From Mariniflexile maritimum (GTDB lineage: Bacteria > Bacteroidota > Bacteroidia > Flavobacteriales > Flavobacteriaceae), in the NCBI RefSeq assembly GCF_009746565.1, contig NZ_WRPN01000002.1, positions 186,001 to 250,000 of the forward strand: a stretch of 64,000 nt of DNA. Reading direction: 5' to 3'. Below the pieces are notes generated by a model that made no database searches, was not told the origin of the DNA, and was given only the letters and a program-made list of their open reading frames with translations. A program made the position numbers and the translations under genes. Below, piece after piece: positions 45,656-54,971 of this stretch (its first letter is position 1; every line of letters begins with the position of its first letter).

Positions 45656-48600
45656 ATGATGATTACAACTCATTTTTTTAGGAATGTCTTAAAAAAGGCA
45701 ACCTATATCTTGGTTTTGTTTTGGGCCGCATTTTCCAGTTATGGGCAATGTCCCACAGTTTCAAACTCGAACCCACCACCCATTTGCAATGCCGCCGGTT
45801 TCACGTTTGCCAATCTAAATGCCTATGCTACCGATACTGGTGGCGGTATTGTTTGGTACACATCAAGTACTGGTGGAACGGCATTTAACCCAAGCCAATT
45901 AGTAAAAGAAGGTACCTACTATGCGGGTGATGCTTCAGGCACTTGTGGGCCAAGGACGCCCATTGTTATAGACTTTACCGTTAACCCTTCTGGAAAAAAC
46001 TTGGATCGTATTTATTGTAGTAATGATAACGCTACAATTCAAACCTATATTGACGATGTTTTGCAAACAGGTATTCCATCGGGCGGTTTGGTTGAAGTTT
46101 ATTATGATTTTAAATTAACCAACAATGCCAATGCCACTGATGCCATTCCAGGCGGTGCTTCAAATTATTACATCGTTTTTGTTGATGCGGGCGGTTGTAA
46201 GGGCCAATTTGAAATTGGACAAGTTGGGGTGTTTACGGCACCCATAAACCCCACACCTGCAAGCCCTCAAGAATTTTGTTCCACTTCAAGTCCCGTTGTT
46301 GGAAATTTAAACCAAGGAACTTCGGCAACAAATTTCAAGTGGTACGAAAATGTGGATGCCTTTGGTGAACCTATCCAACCTGCCTTATCCTTATTAACCC
46401 CACTCGAGAACGGAAAAACCTACTATATACAAATTGATAATATTTTTTGTGTTAGTAATGCCATTCCTGTTCTTGTAACAATTAACACACCCGTTAATGC
46501 AGGAACTCCTGCTACTTTAGACTACTGTTCTGATGGTTTGCCCACAGGCGATTTTAATTTATTTGACGAACTAGGAGGGATTAAAGACGCAACAGGCCTT
46601 TGGTCTGGACCAATAACAACTTTAAATGGACATTTGGGTACTGTTAATATTTCGAGTTTAACCACTCCAGGAACCTATGTTTTTACTTATACCGTGCCAA
46701 GCACGGGCATTTGTCCAGATGGTATCGCAACAGTAACCATACGCGTATTTCAAACGTTTAGTTCTGGAACAGCATTAAGTCCTGCATCGTTTTGCGAATC
46801 TACTGCACCTTCAGCATTTGACTTGTTTAGTCTATTACAAAACGAGGATCCAAACGGGCAATGGACACAGGGCAGCTCAAGTTCCGATCCCATTGTCCTA
46901 AGTCCCATAGATTTAACTGGTCTAGCTCCCGGAACTTATAATTTCACCTATACTCAAAATTTAGCGCCAAATCCGTGTCCGGAACAATCAACAACAGTTC
47001 AAGTGGTTATATTGCAAGATCCAAATGCAGGAACTGCTGTAAACCAAACCTTCTGCGAAAATGATTTGGCAGCCAATTCGCCCTTCAATCTATTCAATGC
47101 CTTGGATGGTTCGCAAGATAACAATAGTGGAACTTGGACAGATGCAGCAAATAATGTCATTTCAAGTTTACTTGATACTTCAACTTTAACCGTTGCAGGA
47201 AGTCCGTATATATTTAATTATACCATTGATAATGGCGCATGTTCTGATAAAGAGCCAATAAGCATAACCGTGTTGCCAGCACCAAAAGCGGGAACTCCCA
47301 TTGCGGTATTTCCTCAATTTTGTGAGGCATCTGCACCGGCAGGATTTGATTTGTTCACCCTGTTAACCGGAGAAGACCAAACGGGTAGTTGGATTGATGA
47401 TGATGCATCTGGAGCACTATCGGGCAATGTGGTCGATTTATCAGCGTTAGCACCTGCCACCTATCATTTTACTTATGATGTGGCTGCTATTGGTACTTGC
47501 GATGACGCCTTGGTAACCGTAACGGTAACAATTAACCCACTTCCAAAAACAGGCACACCAACGCCTGTTGTTCTATGTGAAAACGATTTGGTTTCCAATT
47601 CACCATTGGATTTGTTTGGGCAACTTTCTGGTGAAGATTCAGGAGGAACTTGGACCGACGATAACGCAACAGGTGCTTTAAGCGGAAGCGATGTGAATAT
47701 AACCGCTTTAACCATTGGTTCGTATAATTTCACATATACTATAACCGATGCGAATGGTTGTTCAAATAGTTCAACTCTTGTAGTTACCATTGAAGATGCT
47801 CCCGAATCTGGAACAGCATCAGCACCATTAGAATTTTGTTTGGCGGCAATAACCCCAGGGCAAACCGTTAATTTATTTGATTTGTTAACAGGTGAAGACC
47901 AAACAGGCAGTTGGAACGATGATGATGCCTCTGGAGCCTTATCGGGAAATTTGGTAACTATTGATGGCCTTTCCGCAGGAACTTATAATTTTACCTATGA
48001 CGTTACTGCTATTGGAAGTTGTGATGATGTATTGGTAACGGTAAGCATCCTAATAAACGATGCGCCTTCACCCGTAGCTAACCCCATTCAGGAGTTTTGC
48101 GATACCGCCACGGTTTCAAATTTAACGGCAACAGGCACCAACATACAATGGTATGAGGAAGCTTCCGGTGGAACAGCTTTATTGGGCAGCGTTTCATTGG
48201 TTGACGGCGAAACATACTTTACAACACAAATAGATGCCACAACAGGTTGCGAATCTTCCGTAAGAACCTTGGTAACGGCAGTTATTTATAAGTCGCCAAA
48301 ATCAGGAAATCCAAATCCAATTACGGTTTGTAGTTCCAACAATGCTGTCGATTTGTTTACCGCTTTGGATGGTACGCAAGATAGTGGAGGTGTTTGGCAA
48401 GATACCGATGGAACGGGTGGCTTATTGGGCAATGTATTTGATGCTACAACAGTAACTCCAGGAACGTATCGATTTACTTACTTAGTTTCGGCTTCATCAC
48501 CTTGTTTGGATGCGAGTACCATAACCTCCATTACCATAGAACCGCCTTTAAATGCGGGTGCAAATAATACCTTAACTGTTTGCAGCAATAGCGGAACGAC

Positions 48601-49813
48601 CAACTTGTTTACTTTATTGGGCAGTGCAGATGCAGGGGGCACCTGGTTGCCAGCTTTGGCTAGTGGTACTGGTGTTTTCAATCCTCTGGTTGATGCTTCA
48701 GGGAAATATACCTATACCCTAACAAATGCATGCGGAACGGTAAGTAGCGAAGTAACTGTATCTGTTACCATAGCTCCAAATGCTGGTACAAATAATACAA
48801 TAACTATCTGTGTTATTAATGGTCCCGTAGATTTATTCCCATTATTAGGAACGGGTGCACAAAGTGGTGGTACGTGGTTGCCAGCATTAACAAGCGGAAC
48901 CAGTATTTTTGACCCCAAAACGGATGCGGCTGGAACTTACACTTATACGGTAGCGGCAACAGCACCCTGTTTTCCAGATGCAACGGCACAAATATCCGTA
49001 ACGGTTAACGATTCGCCCCAAATTGTGGTATTAGATGATACTCCTTCTTTTTGTTTGGTCGATAATCCAACGGTTGCCAGTTTAGCAATGGCTATCCAAC
49101 CCACGGGTACGGTTTCTTGGTATGCTGATGCGACGCTATTAACGCCAGTAAATGCATCGGACGCATTAATAAATGGGAAAGAGTATTTTGCGACCCAAAC
49201 CACGGGTTCTAATTGCCAATCTTCACAAAGTATAAAAATAACTGCCACGGTTACCGATGCTTCCGTGCCTACACTTAAAGATGTTTCCTTGGAATATTGT
49301 ATTAATGATGTTCCTAAAATTGAAGACTTGACCCAAAATATTGCTGAAAAAAATGCAACATCCAGTAATATTATCTGGTATGATGCCGCTACAAACGGAA
49401 ATGTGATAAGCAGCACCACCGAACTTATAAATTTATCAACCTATTATGCCGCTTTAATTGATGTTGTTACAGGTTGTGAAAGTAGTGTGCGTTTAGCAGT
49501 TACACCCGATTTAACCAGTTGTGGCATTTTAAAAATACCAGATGGGTTTTCACCCAATGGCGATGGTGTTAACGACACGTTTGAAGTTAACAATTTAGAT
49601 ATTCTATATCCCAATTTTGAAATGGAAATATACAATCGCTACGGAAATATGGTTTATAAAGGCAACGCTTCAACCCCGCGTTTTAATGGGAAGTCAAACC
49701 AATCAAGAACTGTTGGTAGTGGCGACTTACCCGTTGGCGTTTATTTTTATATTTTCAATTTTAACGATGGTTCTACAAAACCAAAACAAGGGCGATTATA
49801 CTTAAGCAGATAA
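45656..49813 (+). CDS. Giant secreted surface protein with type B T9SS sorting domain
   Basis: 1385 residues. Signal peptide (about 1-30, ending SSYGQ), then many Ig-like modules of about 80-90 residues with repeated features: a start such as NAGTNNT, an LFxLLxG block, a GTWxDxxATGxLSG block and a GTYxFTY block. The modules near 47281 and 47820 are almost copies. The last 85 or so residues, beginning ILKIPDGFSPNGDGVNDTFEV, are the gliding motility-associated C-terminal domain (type B). It is probably exported by T9SS and displayed on the surface, perhaps as an adhesin. First gene of a three-gene operon with PorP/SprF and OmpA proteins. Confidence 0.9.
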   Translation: MMITTHFFRNVLKKATYILVLFWAAFSSYGQCPTVSNSNPPPICNAAGFTFANLNAYATDTGGGIVWYTSSTGGTAFNPSQLVKEGTYYAGDASGTCGPRTPIVIDFTVNPSGKNLDRIYCSNDNATIQTYIDDVLQTGIPSGGLVEVYYDFKLTNNANATDAIPGGASNYYIVFVDAGGCKGQFEIGQVGVFTAPINPTPASPQEFCSTSSPVVGNLNQGTSATNFKWYENVDAFGEPIQPALSLLTPLENGKTYYIQIDNIFCVSNAIPVLVTINTPVNAGTPATLDYCSDGLPTGDFNLFDELGGIKDATGLWSGPITTLNGHLGTVNISSLTTPGTYVFTYTVPSTGICPDGIATVTIRVFQTFSSGTALSPASFCESTAPSAFDLFSLLQNEDPNGQWTQGSSSSDPIVLSPIDLTGLAPGTYNFTYTQNLAPNPCPEQSTTVQVVILQDPNAGTAVNQTFCENDLAANSPFNLFNALDGSQDNNSGTWTDAANNVISSLLDTSTLTVAGSPYIFNYTIDNGACSDKEPISITVLPAPKAGTPIAVFPQFCEASAPAGFDLFTLLTGEDQTGSWIDDDASGALSGNVVDLSALAPATYHFTYDVAAIGTCDDALVTVTVTINPLPKTGTPTPVVLCENDLVSNSPLDLFGQLSGEDSGGTWTDDNATGALSGSDVNITALTIGSYNFTYTITDANGCSNSSTLVVTIEDAPESGTASAPLEFCLAAITPGQTVNLFDLLTGEDQTGSWNDDDASGALSGNLVTIDGLSAGTYNFTYDVTAIGSCDDVLVTVSILINDAPSPVANPIQEFCDTATVSNLTATGTNIQWYEEASGGTALLGSVSLVDGETYFTTQIDATTGCESSVRTLVTAVIYKSPKSGNPNPITVCSSNNAVDLFTALDGTQDSGGVWQDTDGTGGLLGNVFDATTVTPGTYRFTYLVSASSPCLDASTITSITIEPPLNAGANNTLTVCSNSGTTNLFTLLGSADAGGTWLPALASGTGVFNPLVDASGKYTYTLTNACGTVSSEVTVSVTIAPNAGTNNTITICVINGPVDLFPLLGTGAQSGGTWLPALTSGTSIFDPKTDAAGTYTYTVAATAPCFPDATAQISVTVNDSPQIVVLDDTPSFCLVDNPTVASLAMAIQPTGTVSWYADATLLTPVNASDALINGKEYFATQTTGSNCQSSQSIKITATVTDASVPTLKDVSLEYCINDVPKIEDLTQNIAEKNATSSNIIWYDAATNGNVISSTTELINLSTYYAALIDVVTGCESSVRLAVTPDLTSCGILKIPDGFSPNGDGVNDTFEVNNLDILYPNFEMEIYNRYGNMVYKGNASTPRFNGKSNQSRTVGSGDLPVGVYFYIFNFNDGSTKPKQGRLYLSR

Positions 49814-49839
49814 TTTATAGAATTCAAAATTAGAAAATC

Positions 49840-50796
49840 ATGAAAAACTTAAATAGATATTATAAAATAGCCGCTTTAGTAAGTATCATGCTCATGTCGC
49901 TTCAAAGTATTGCACAACAAGACCCTCAATTTACCCAGTATATGTACAACATGAGCGTTATCAACCCAGCCTATGCCACTGCCAATGAGGCCGTTTTAAA
50001 CCTTGGTGGTTTGTACAGAACGCAATGGGTTGGACTGGAAGGCGCACCAAAAACAGGCACTTTTTTTGCACATACGCCCATTAACCGGAATATTGAAGTG
50101 GGCATCTCCTTTACCAACGATAATATTGGTGATATTGTACAAGAAAATAACATTTATGCCGATTTTGCGTATGTATTGCCCATGGGTTTAGAAGGCAAAT
50201 TATCATTAGGATTGAAAGCTGGTTTTACGCTTTTCGATACCAACTTTGATGGGTTAAATTTGCAATCGGGCAACGTATCTACCGATATTGCCTTCAACGA
50301 AAACATCAACAAAACATTTCCTAATTTGGGAATAGGTGCTTTTTACTTCACCGATACTTATTATATCGGTCTATCTGCACCAAACATGTTAAATACCAAG
50401 CATTTGGAAGTTGAAAATGGCATCCGAACCACGGGCGTTCAAAGCGTGCATTATTATTTAACGGGCGGATATGTGTTCAATATCAATCAAAACCTAAAAT
50501 TGAAACCCGCTTTTATGGCAAAATCCGTAAGTGGTGCGCCTTTGGCTTTGGATATTACGGCCAATGTATTGATTAATGAAAAACTAGAAGCAGGTTTAGG
50601 CTATCGTTTGGATGATGCCATAAGTGGTTTGGTTGGATTTAGAATTTCGCCCGAATTAAAAATAGGCTACGCTTACGATTTTACAACCAATAACCTAGGA
50701 AGCTACAACTCGGGGTCGCACGAACTTTTTATTTTGTTTGATGTCGATTTATTCGGACTTAAAGGGGGTTACGACCGTTCACCTCGATTCTTCTAA
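49840..50796 (+). CDS. PorP/SprF family type IX secretion membrane protein
   Basis: 318 residues. Signal peptide (about 1-26, ending SIAQQ), then DPQFTQYMYNMSVINPAYA and GLYRTQWVGLEGAPKT, the PorP/SprF signature, and a beta-barrel pattern to the C terminus. In F. johnsoniae SprF is needed to export or attach the type B substrate SprB; here the gene lies 26 bases after a type B substrate, so it is likely its dedicated partner. Confidence 0.92.
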   Translation: MKNLNRYYKIAALVSIMLMSLQSIAQQDPQFTQYMYNMSVINPAYATANEAVLNLGGLYRTQWVGLEGAPKTGTFFAHTPINRNIEVGISFTNDNIGDIVQENNIYADFAYVLPMGLEGKLSLGLKAGFTLFDTNFDGLNLQSGNVSTDIAFNENINKTFPNLGIGAFYFTDTYYIGLSAPNMLNTKHLEVENGIRTTGVQSVHYYLTGGYVFNINQNLKLKPAFMAKSVSGAPLALDITANVLINEKLEAGLGYRLDDAISGLVGFRISPELKIGYAYDFTTNNLGSYNSGSHELFILFDVDLFGLKGGYDRSPRFF

Positions 50797-50816
50797 CGTT
50801 AAAAACGACTAAAGTT

Positions 50817-52706
50817 ATGAAAAAACAAACCTACATACTTGCCAGCCTTTTATTAGTTAGTGGCATCGTACTTGCGCAAAAAAGTAATTTAAAGCGCGCC
50901 GATAAACTCTTCGAAATGCGCTCTTACATGCAGGCTGCCGACATTTATGAAACCAACGACCGTACGCAACATGTACTGCAAAATCTGGCCGATAGTTATT
51001 ATTACAACGCCAACCTTCAAAAAGCGGTTAAAACCTACCGCGAGTTGTTTGTAAATTATGGCGATTCTATCGATATTGAATTTAATTTTAGGTATGCACA
51101 AGCCTTAAAAGGGGTTCAAGATTATAAAGAAGCCGATGCGCATTTAAGTAAATATTACAACCAGGAAATAAATACCCCAGCGTTCATAGCGGTAAATGAA
51201 AAAACAACGCCCCATACGTTTCAATTAGCACAATTAATCAATGAAACAGGTACAAGTAGCGATTTCGGTCTGGCGTTTTATGGTGAAGATAAAGTGGCTT
51301 TTGCTTCTACCAGAAACACGGAAAATCCATCGTATTCTTGGAATAATTTGCCTTATTTGGATTTATATTTCGCAACCCTAACCAACGATGGAAAACTGGA
51401 AAACATCACCCCATTTTCCAATGAAATAAATACCACTTCGCACGAAAGTAACGCAACGTTCAGCAGCGATGGAAAAACAATGTATTTCAACAGGACCAAT
51501 GCTACACGAACCAAAACCGAAGATGAACGCATTGCGCAAATTCAAATTTTTAAGGCAGAATGGGTTGATGGCGCATGGGCAAACGTTACCAAACTACCCT
51601 TCAATTCCAATAGCTTTAGTTGCGAACATCCGTCTTTAAGTAAGGATGGCAAAACGCTCTATTTTGCCAGCGACATGCCCGGAACCATTGGCGGCTTTGA
51701 TATTTACAAAGTGGCAGTTAACGAGGATGGCACCTACGGAACCCCCGAAAATTTAGGCCCTAAAATAAACACCAAGCACCGCGAGCAGTTTCCGTATATA
51801 AGCGATATAGACGTTTTGTATTTCGCTTCCGATGGCCATTTGGGTTATGGCGGACTGGATATTTTTAGAAGTAGTTTGGTTGATGGAAGTTTCGATACAC
51901 CCGTAAATTTAGGAAGTTCGGTAAACAGTAATTTAGACGATTTTGCGTTCACCATTCGAGAAAAGGACAACAAGGGCTTTGTGTCTTCAAACCGAAGTGG
52001 TTTTGATAGGTTGTACAATTTTGCTCGCCAAGAAAATACGTTAACCAAATATTTGGTTTCAGGAATAGTGAACGATAAAAATAGCAAAGTGCCATTGTTG
52101 GGCGCGTTAGTTACCTTGTTCGATAGTAAAGGAAGTATAGTTCAAGATGTTATTGTGGGTGAAAAAGCCGATTACTCATTTAAAACAGAACCGAATAAAG
52201 TATATAAAATTAGGGCAGAACAAAAAGGCTACATCTCGCAAGAGTTTGAGTTTTACACGAGCGGAAAAGAAAAAATTCAGCAAAACATCAATTTTTCATT
52301 GGAAGCCTACAAAGATGTGGAAGCCCGCATCAAGGAAAACGAAAAAGGCGCGCTTCAAGTGGAATTGGATAAAATTTATTTCGATTTCAATAAATCTAAA
52401 ATCCGTCCAGATGCCGCTACAACCTTAAATGTGTTGGTCGATTTAATGAACAAATACCCATTGATGCAAATTGAAGTGTCCGCACACACCGATGCCCGCG
52501 GAAACGACCGCTATAATTTAAACCTATCCAAACGTCGTGCCGCTGCAACTTTAGAATATTTGGTAAGCAAAGGCATCGACAGGAACCGATTAAAAAGCGA
52601 AGGTTATGGCGAAACACAACCGCTTAACCATTGCATAAAACCCGGTATGTGCGATCAAGCAGGCTACGAGGTTAACCGTCGTTGCGAATTTACAATTTTG
52701 AATTAA
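50817..52706 (+). CDS. OmpA-family protein with TPR, PD40 and carboxypeptidase-regulatory-like domains
   Basis: 629 residues. Signal peptide; TPR-like helices (about 25-120); WD40/PD40 beta-propeller repeats with FASDMPGTIGGFDIYKV and YFASDGHLGYGGLDIF motifs (about 140-410); a carboxypeptidase-regulatory-like sandwich (about 420-500); and a C-terminal OmpA peptidoglycan-binding domain (about 515-629) with YFDFNKSKIRPDA and AHTDARGNDRYNL. Such proteins commonly accompany PorP/SprF and link the outer membrane apparatus to peptidoglycan. Last gene of the T9SS operon. Confidence 0.92.
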   Translation: MKKQTYILASLLLVSGIVLAQKSNLKRADKLFEMRSYMQAADIYETNDRTQHVLQNLADSYYYNANLQKAVKTYRELFVNYGDSIDIEFNFRYAQALKGVQDYKEADAHLSKYYNQEINTPAFIAVNEKTTPHTFQLAQLINETGTSSDFGLAFYGEDKVAFASTRNTENPSYSWNNLPYLDLYFATLTNDGKLENITPFSNEINTTSHESNATFSSDGKTMYFNRTNATRTKTEDERIAQIQIFKAEWVDGAWANVTKLPFNSNSFSCEHPSLSKDGKTLYFASDMPGTIGGFDIYKVAVNEDGTYGTPENLGPKINTKHREQFPYISDIDVLYFASDGHLGYGGLDIFRSSLVDGSFDTPVNLGSSVNSNLDDFAFTIREKDNKGFVSSNRSGFDRLYNFARQENTLTKYLVSGIVNDKNSKVPLLGALVTLFDSKGSIVQDVIVGEKADYSFKTEPNKVYKIRAEQKGYISQEFEFYTSGKEKIQQNINFSLEAYKDVEARIKENEKGALQVELDKIYFDFNKSKIRPDAATTLNVLVDLMNKYPLMQIEVSAHTDARGNDRYNLNLSKRRAAATLEYLVSKGIDRNRLKSEGYGETQPLNHCIKPGMCDQAGYEVNRRCEFTILN

Positions 52707-52744
52707 CTAAATTCCACGAAAGCAGGAATCTCATAATTCATCAT

Positions 52745-52788
52745 AAAAAAGACCTTTGTAGCGAATTAGTCATTGCAAAGGTCTTTTT
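52745..52788 (+). terminator. Terminator after the OmpA gene
   Basis: AAAAAAGACCTTTG, 17-base loop, CAAAGGTCTTTTT: about 13 pairs. Confidence 0.88.
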
Positions 52789-52791
52789 CTT

Positions 52792-52799
52792 TATATTTG
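52792..52799 (+). promoter_or_regulatory. -7 element upstream of ruvB
   Basis: TATATTTG, perfect TAnnTTTG, with a TTG at 52773-52775 (16-base spacing, slightly short). Leader about 105 bases, containing the hairpin at 52807. Confidence 0.55.
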
Positions 52800-52806
52800 C
52801 GTGAAC

Positions 52807-52837
52807 AACCTGCAAGGTTTTTTAAACCTTGTAGGTT
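52807..52837 (+). repeat. Palindromic repeat in the ruvB leader
   Basis: AACCTGCAAGGTTT, loop TTT, AAACCTTGTAGGTT then TTT: 14 pairs with one G-T. Position just after the promoter means it is at the start of the transcript. It resembles the short palindromes scattered in flavobacterial genomes. Confidence 0.7.
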
Positions 52838-52910
52838 TTTATCGGTTATTCGGTAAAGTAGCTATTTCAACAAATAATCAAAAGGATTTCTGCCTACGCA
52901 GGAACTAAAT

Positions 52911-53933
52911 ATGAACGAAAACCTAGACCCAACAAACGAACATTTTTCACCCGAGGAACTGGATGTTGAGAAAAAGTTAAGACCGCTGTCATTTAACGAT
53001 TTTACGGGCCAAGACCAAGTGTTGGAAAACCTCCAGATTTTTGTTCAAGCTGCCAATTTACGAAAAGAAGCATTGGACCACACGTTATTTCATGGCCCCC
53101 CGGGACTTGGAAAAACAACGCTTGCCCATATTTTAGCAAACGAATTGAATGTGGGCATCAAAATAACATCGGGCCCTGTTTTGGATAAACCTGGCGATTT
53201 AGCGGGCTTGCTTACCAATTTAGACGAACGTGATGTGTTGTTTATTGATGAAATCCATCGCCTCAGTCCTATTGTCGAGGAATATTTGTATTCCGCCATG
53301 GAAGATTACAAAATAGACATCATGATCGAGTCTGGACCCAATGCCCGAACCGTTCAAATAAATCTAAATCCGTTTACATTGGTGGGCGCAACCACAAGGT
53401 CAGGTTTGTTAACTGCACCTATGCGGGCGCGATTTGGTATTCAAAGCAGGTTGCAATATTATAACACCGAGCTGCTTACAACCATAGTGCAACGAAGTGC
53501 TTCCATATTAAACGTTCCCATTTCCATGGAAGCTGCCGTAGAAATTGCAGGCAGAAGTCGGGGCACACCACGTATTGCCAATGCGTTGTTGCGTCGCGTA
53601 CGCGATTTTGCACAAATAAAAGGCAACGGACGCATTGATATCAAAATAGCGAAATTCGCTTTGCAAGCCCTTAATGTCGATGCTTTTGGTTTGGATGAAA
53701 TGGACAATAAAATTTTAACCACCATCATCGAAAAATTTAAAGGAGGCCCTGTGGGCATTTCAACCTTGGCAACCGCGGTTAGCGAAAGTGCCGAAACCAT
53801 AGAGGAAGTTTACGAACCCTTTTTAATACAACAAGGGTTTATCATGCGAACTCCCCGTGGGCGTGAAGTTACCGAGTTGGCATACAGGCATTTGGGAAAA
53901 ATAAAAACCAATATTCAAGGCGGGTTGTTTTAA
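52911..53933 (+). CDS. ruvB: Holliday junction branch migration ATPase RuvB
   Basis: 340 residues. Walker [13 protein letters not shown], Walker [10 protein letters not shown], sensor [18 protein letters not shown] and the C-terminal winged-helix with [21 protein letters not shown]. With RuvA (57339-57920) it drives branch migration. In many bacteria ruvA and ruvB adjoin; here queG and maeB lie between. Confidence 0.97.
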   Translation: MNENLDPTNEHFSPEELDVEKKLRPLSFNDFTGQDQVLENLQIFVQAANLRKEALDHTLFHGPPGLGKTTLAHILANELNVGIKITSGPVLDKPGDLAGLLTNLDERDVLFIDEIHRLSPIVEEYLYSAMEDYKIDIMIESGPNARTVQINLNPFTLVGATTRSGLLTAPMRARFGIQSRLQYYNTELLTTIVQRSASILNVPISMEAAVEIAGRSRGTPRIANALLRRVRDFAQIKGNGRIDIKIAKFALQALNVDAFGLDEMDNKILTTIIEKFKGGPVGISTLATAVSESAETIEEVYEPFLIQQGFIMRTPRGREVTELAYRHLGKIKTNIQGGLF

Positions 53934-53972
53934 CCATTGCGTTGTTCTGAATTTATTTCAGGATTACTTAAA

Positions 53973-54896
53973 ATGAATACCAAAGAAGTATATACAAACC
54001 AAATCAAAACCGAAGCCAAACGCCTCGGTTTTTTGTCTTGTGGCATTAGTAAGGCCCAGTTTTTAGAAGCAGAAGCCCCGCGTTTGGAAAATTATCTAAA
54101 TAAAAATATGCATGGGCAAATGCAGTACATGGAAAACCATTTTGATAAACGTTTGGACCCCACAAAATTGGTTGAAGGTTCCAAATCGGTTATTTCTTTA
54201 CTGCTCAATTATTTTCCGCAAGAAACTCAAAACCAAAACAGTTTTAAGCTATCAAAATATGCTTATGGCACCGATTATCATTTCATTGTAAAAGATAAGC
54301 TCAAAGTGCTTTTAAACTTTATTCAAACTGAAATTGGCGATGTAAATGGACGTGCCTTTGTAGATTCTGCGCCGGTTTTAGATAAAGCCTGGGCAGCAAA
54401 ATCGGGTTTGGGATGGGTTGGCAAACACAGCAATTTATTAACCCAACAAGTCGGTTCATTTTATTTTATTGCAGAGCTAATTGTTGATTTAGAATTGGAA
54501 TACGACACCATAACAACCAATCATTGTGGTACCTGTACAAAATGCATCGATGCCTGCCCAACGCAAGCCATCACAGAACCGTATGTGGTTGATGGCAGCA
54601 AATGCATTTCCTATTTTACCATTGAACTTAAAGAAAACATCCCCACAGAGTTTAAAGGAAAGTTTGAAGATTGGATGTTTGGCTGCGATATCTGTCAAGA
54701 TGTATGCCCGTGGAACCGTTTTTCAAAACCGCATAACGAGCCTCTATTTAACCCGCATCCCGAATTGCTTTCCATGACAAAGAAAGATTGGCATGAAATT
54801 ACCGAAGATGTTTTTAAAAAAATATTTAAGGATTCCGCCGTAAAACGCACCAAATTTTCTGGTTTAAAACGGAATATCAATTTTCTAAAAGATTAA
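53973..54896 (+). CDS. queG: Epoxyqueuosine reductase
   Basis: 307 residues from the ATG at 53973 ([20 protein letters not shown]); an in-frame ATG 12 codons upstream overlaps no family residues and is rejected. It reduces epoxyqueuosine to queuosine in tRNA and uses cobalamin. Two 4Fe-4S motifs [12 protein letters not shown] and [11 protein letters not shown] near residues 190-260 and the RYAYG/YHF segment ([10 protein letters not shown]) are typical. Located between ruvB and maeB. Confidence 0.94.
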   Translation: MNTKEVYTNQIKTEAKRLGFLSCGISKAQFLEAEAPRLENYLNKNMHGQMQYMENHFDKRLDPTKLVEGSKSVISLLLNYFPQETQNQNSFKLSKYAYGTDYHFIVKDKLKVLLNFIQTEIGDVNGRAFVDSAPVLDKAWAAKSGLGWVGKHSNLLTQQVGSFYFIAELIVDLELEYDTITTNHCGTCTKCIDACPTQAITEPYVVDGSKCISYFTIELKENIPTEFKGKFEDWMFGCDICQDVCPWNRFSKPHNEPLFNPHPELLSMTKKDWHEITEDVFKKIFKDSAVKRTKFSGLKRNINFLKD

Positions 54897-54971
54897 GACT
54901 TTCATTAAAAAGAATGGCGTTTTCATTTCTAGGATTGTTATCTTTGTTCTACTTGTTAATTAATTATTTCC

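Noticed and set aside
48943-49419. 158-residue antisense ORF in the giant surface protein gene
   Set aside because: Repetitive coding DNA gives long open antisense frames; similar ones occur in other modules.
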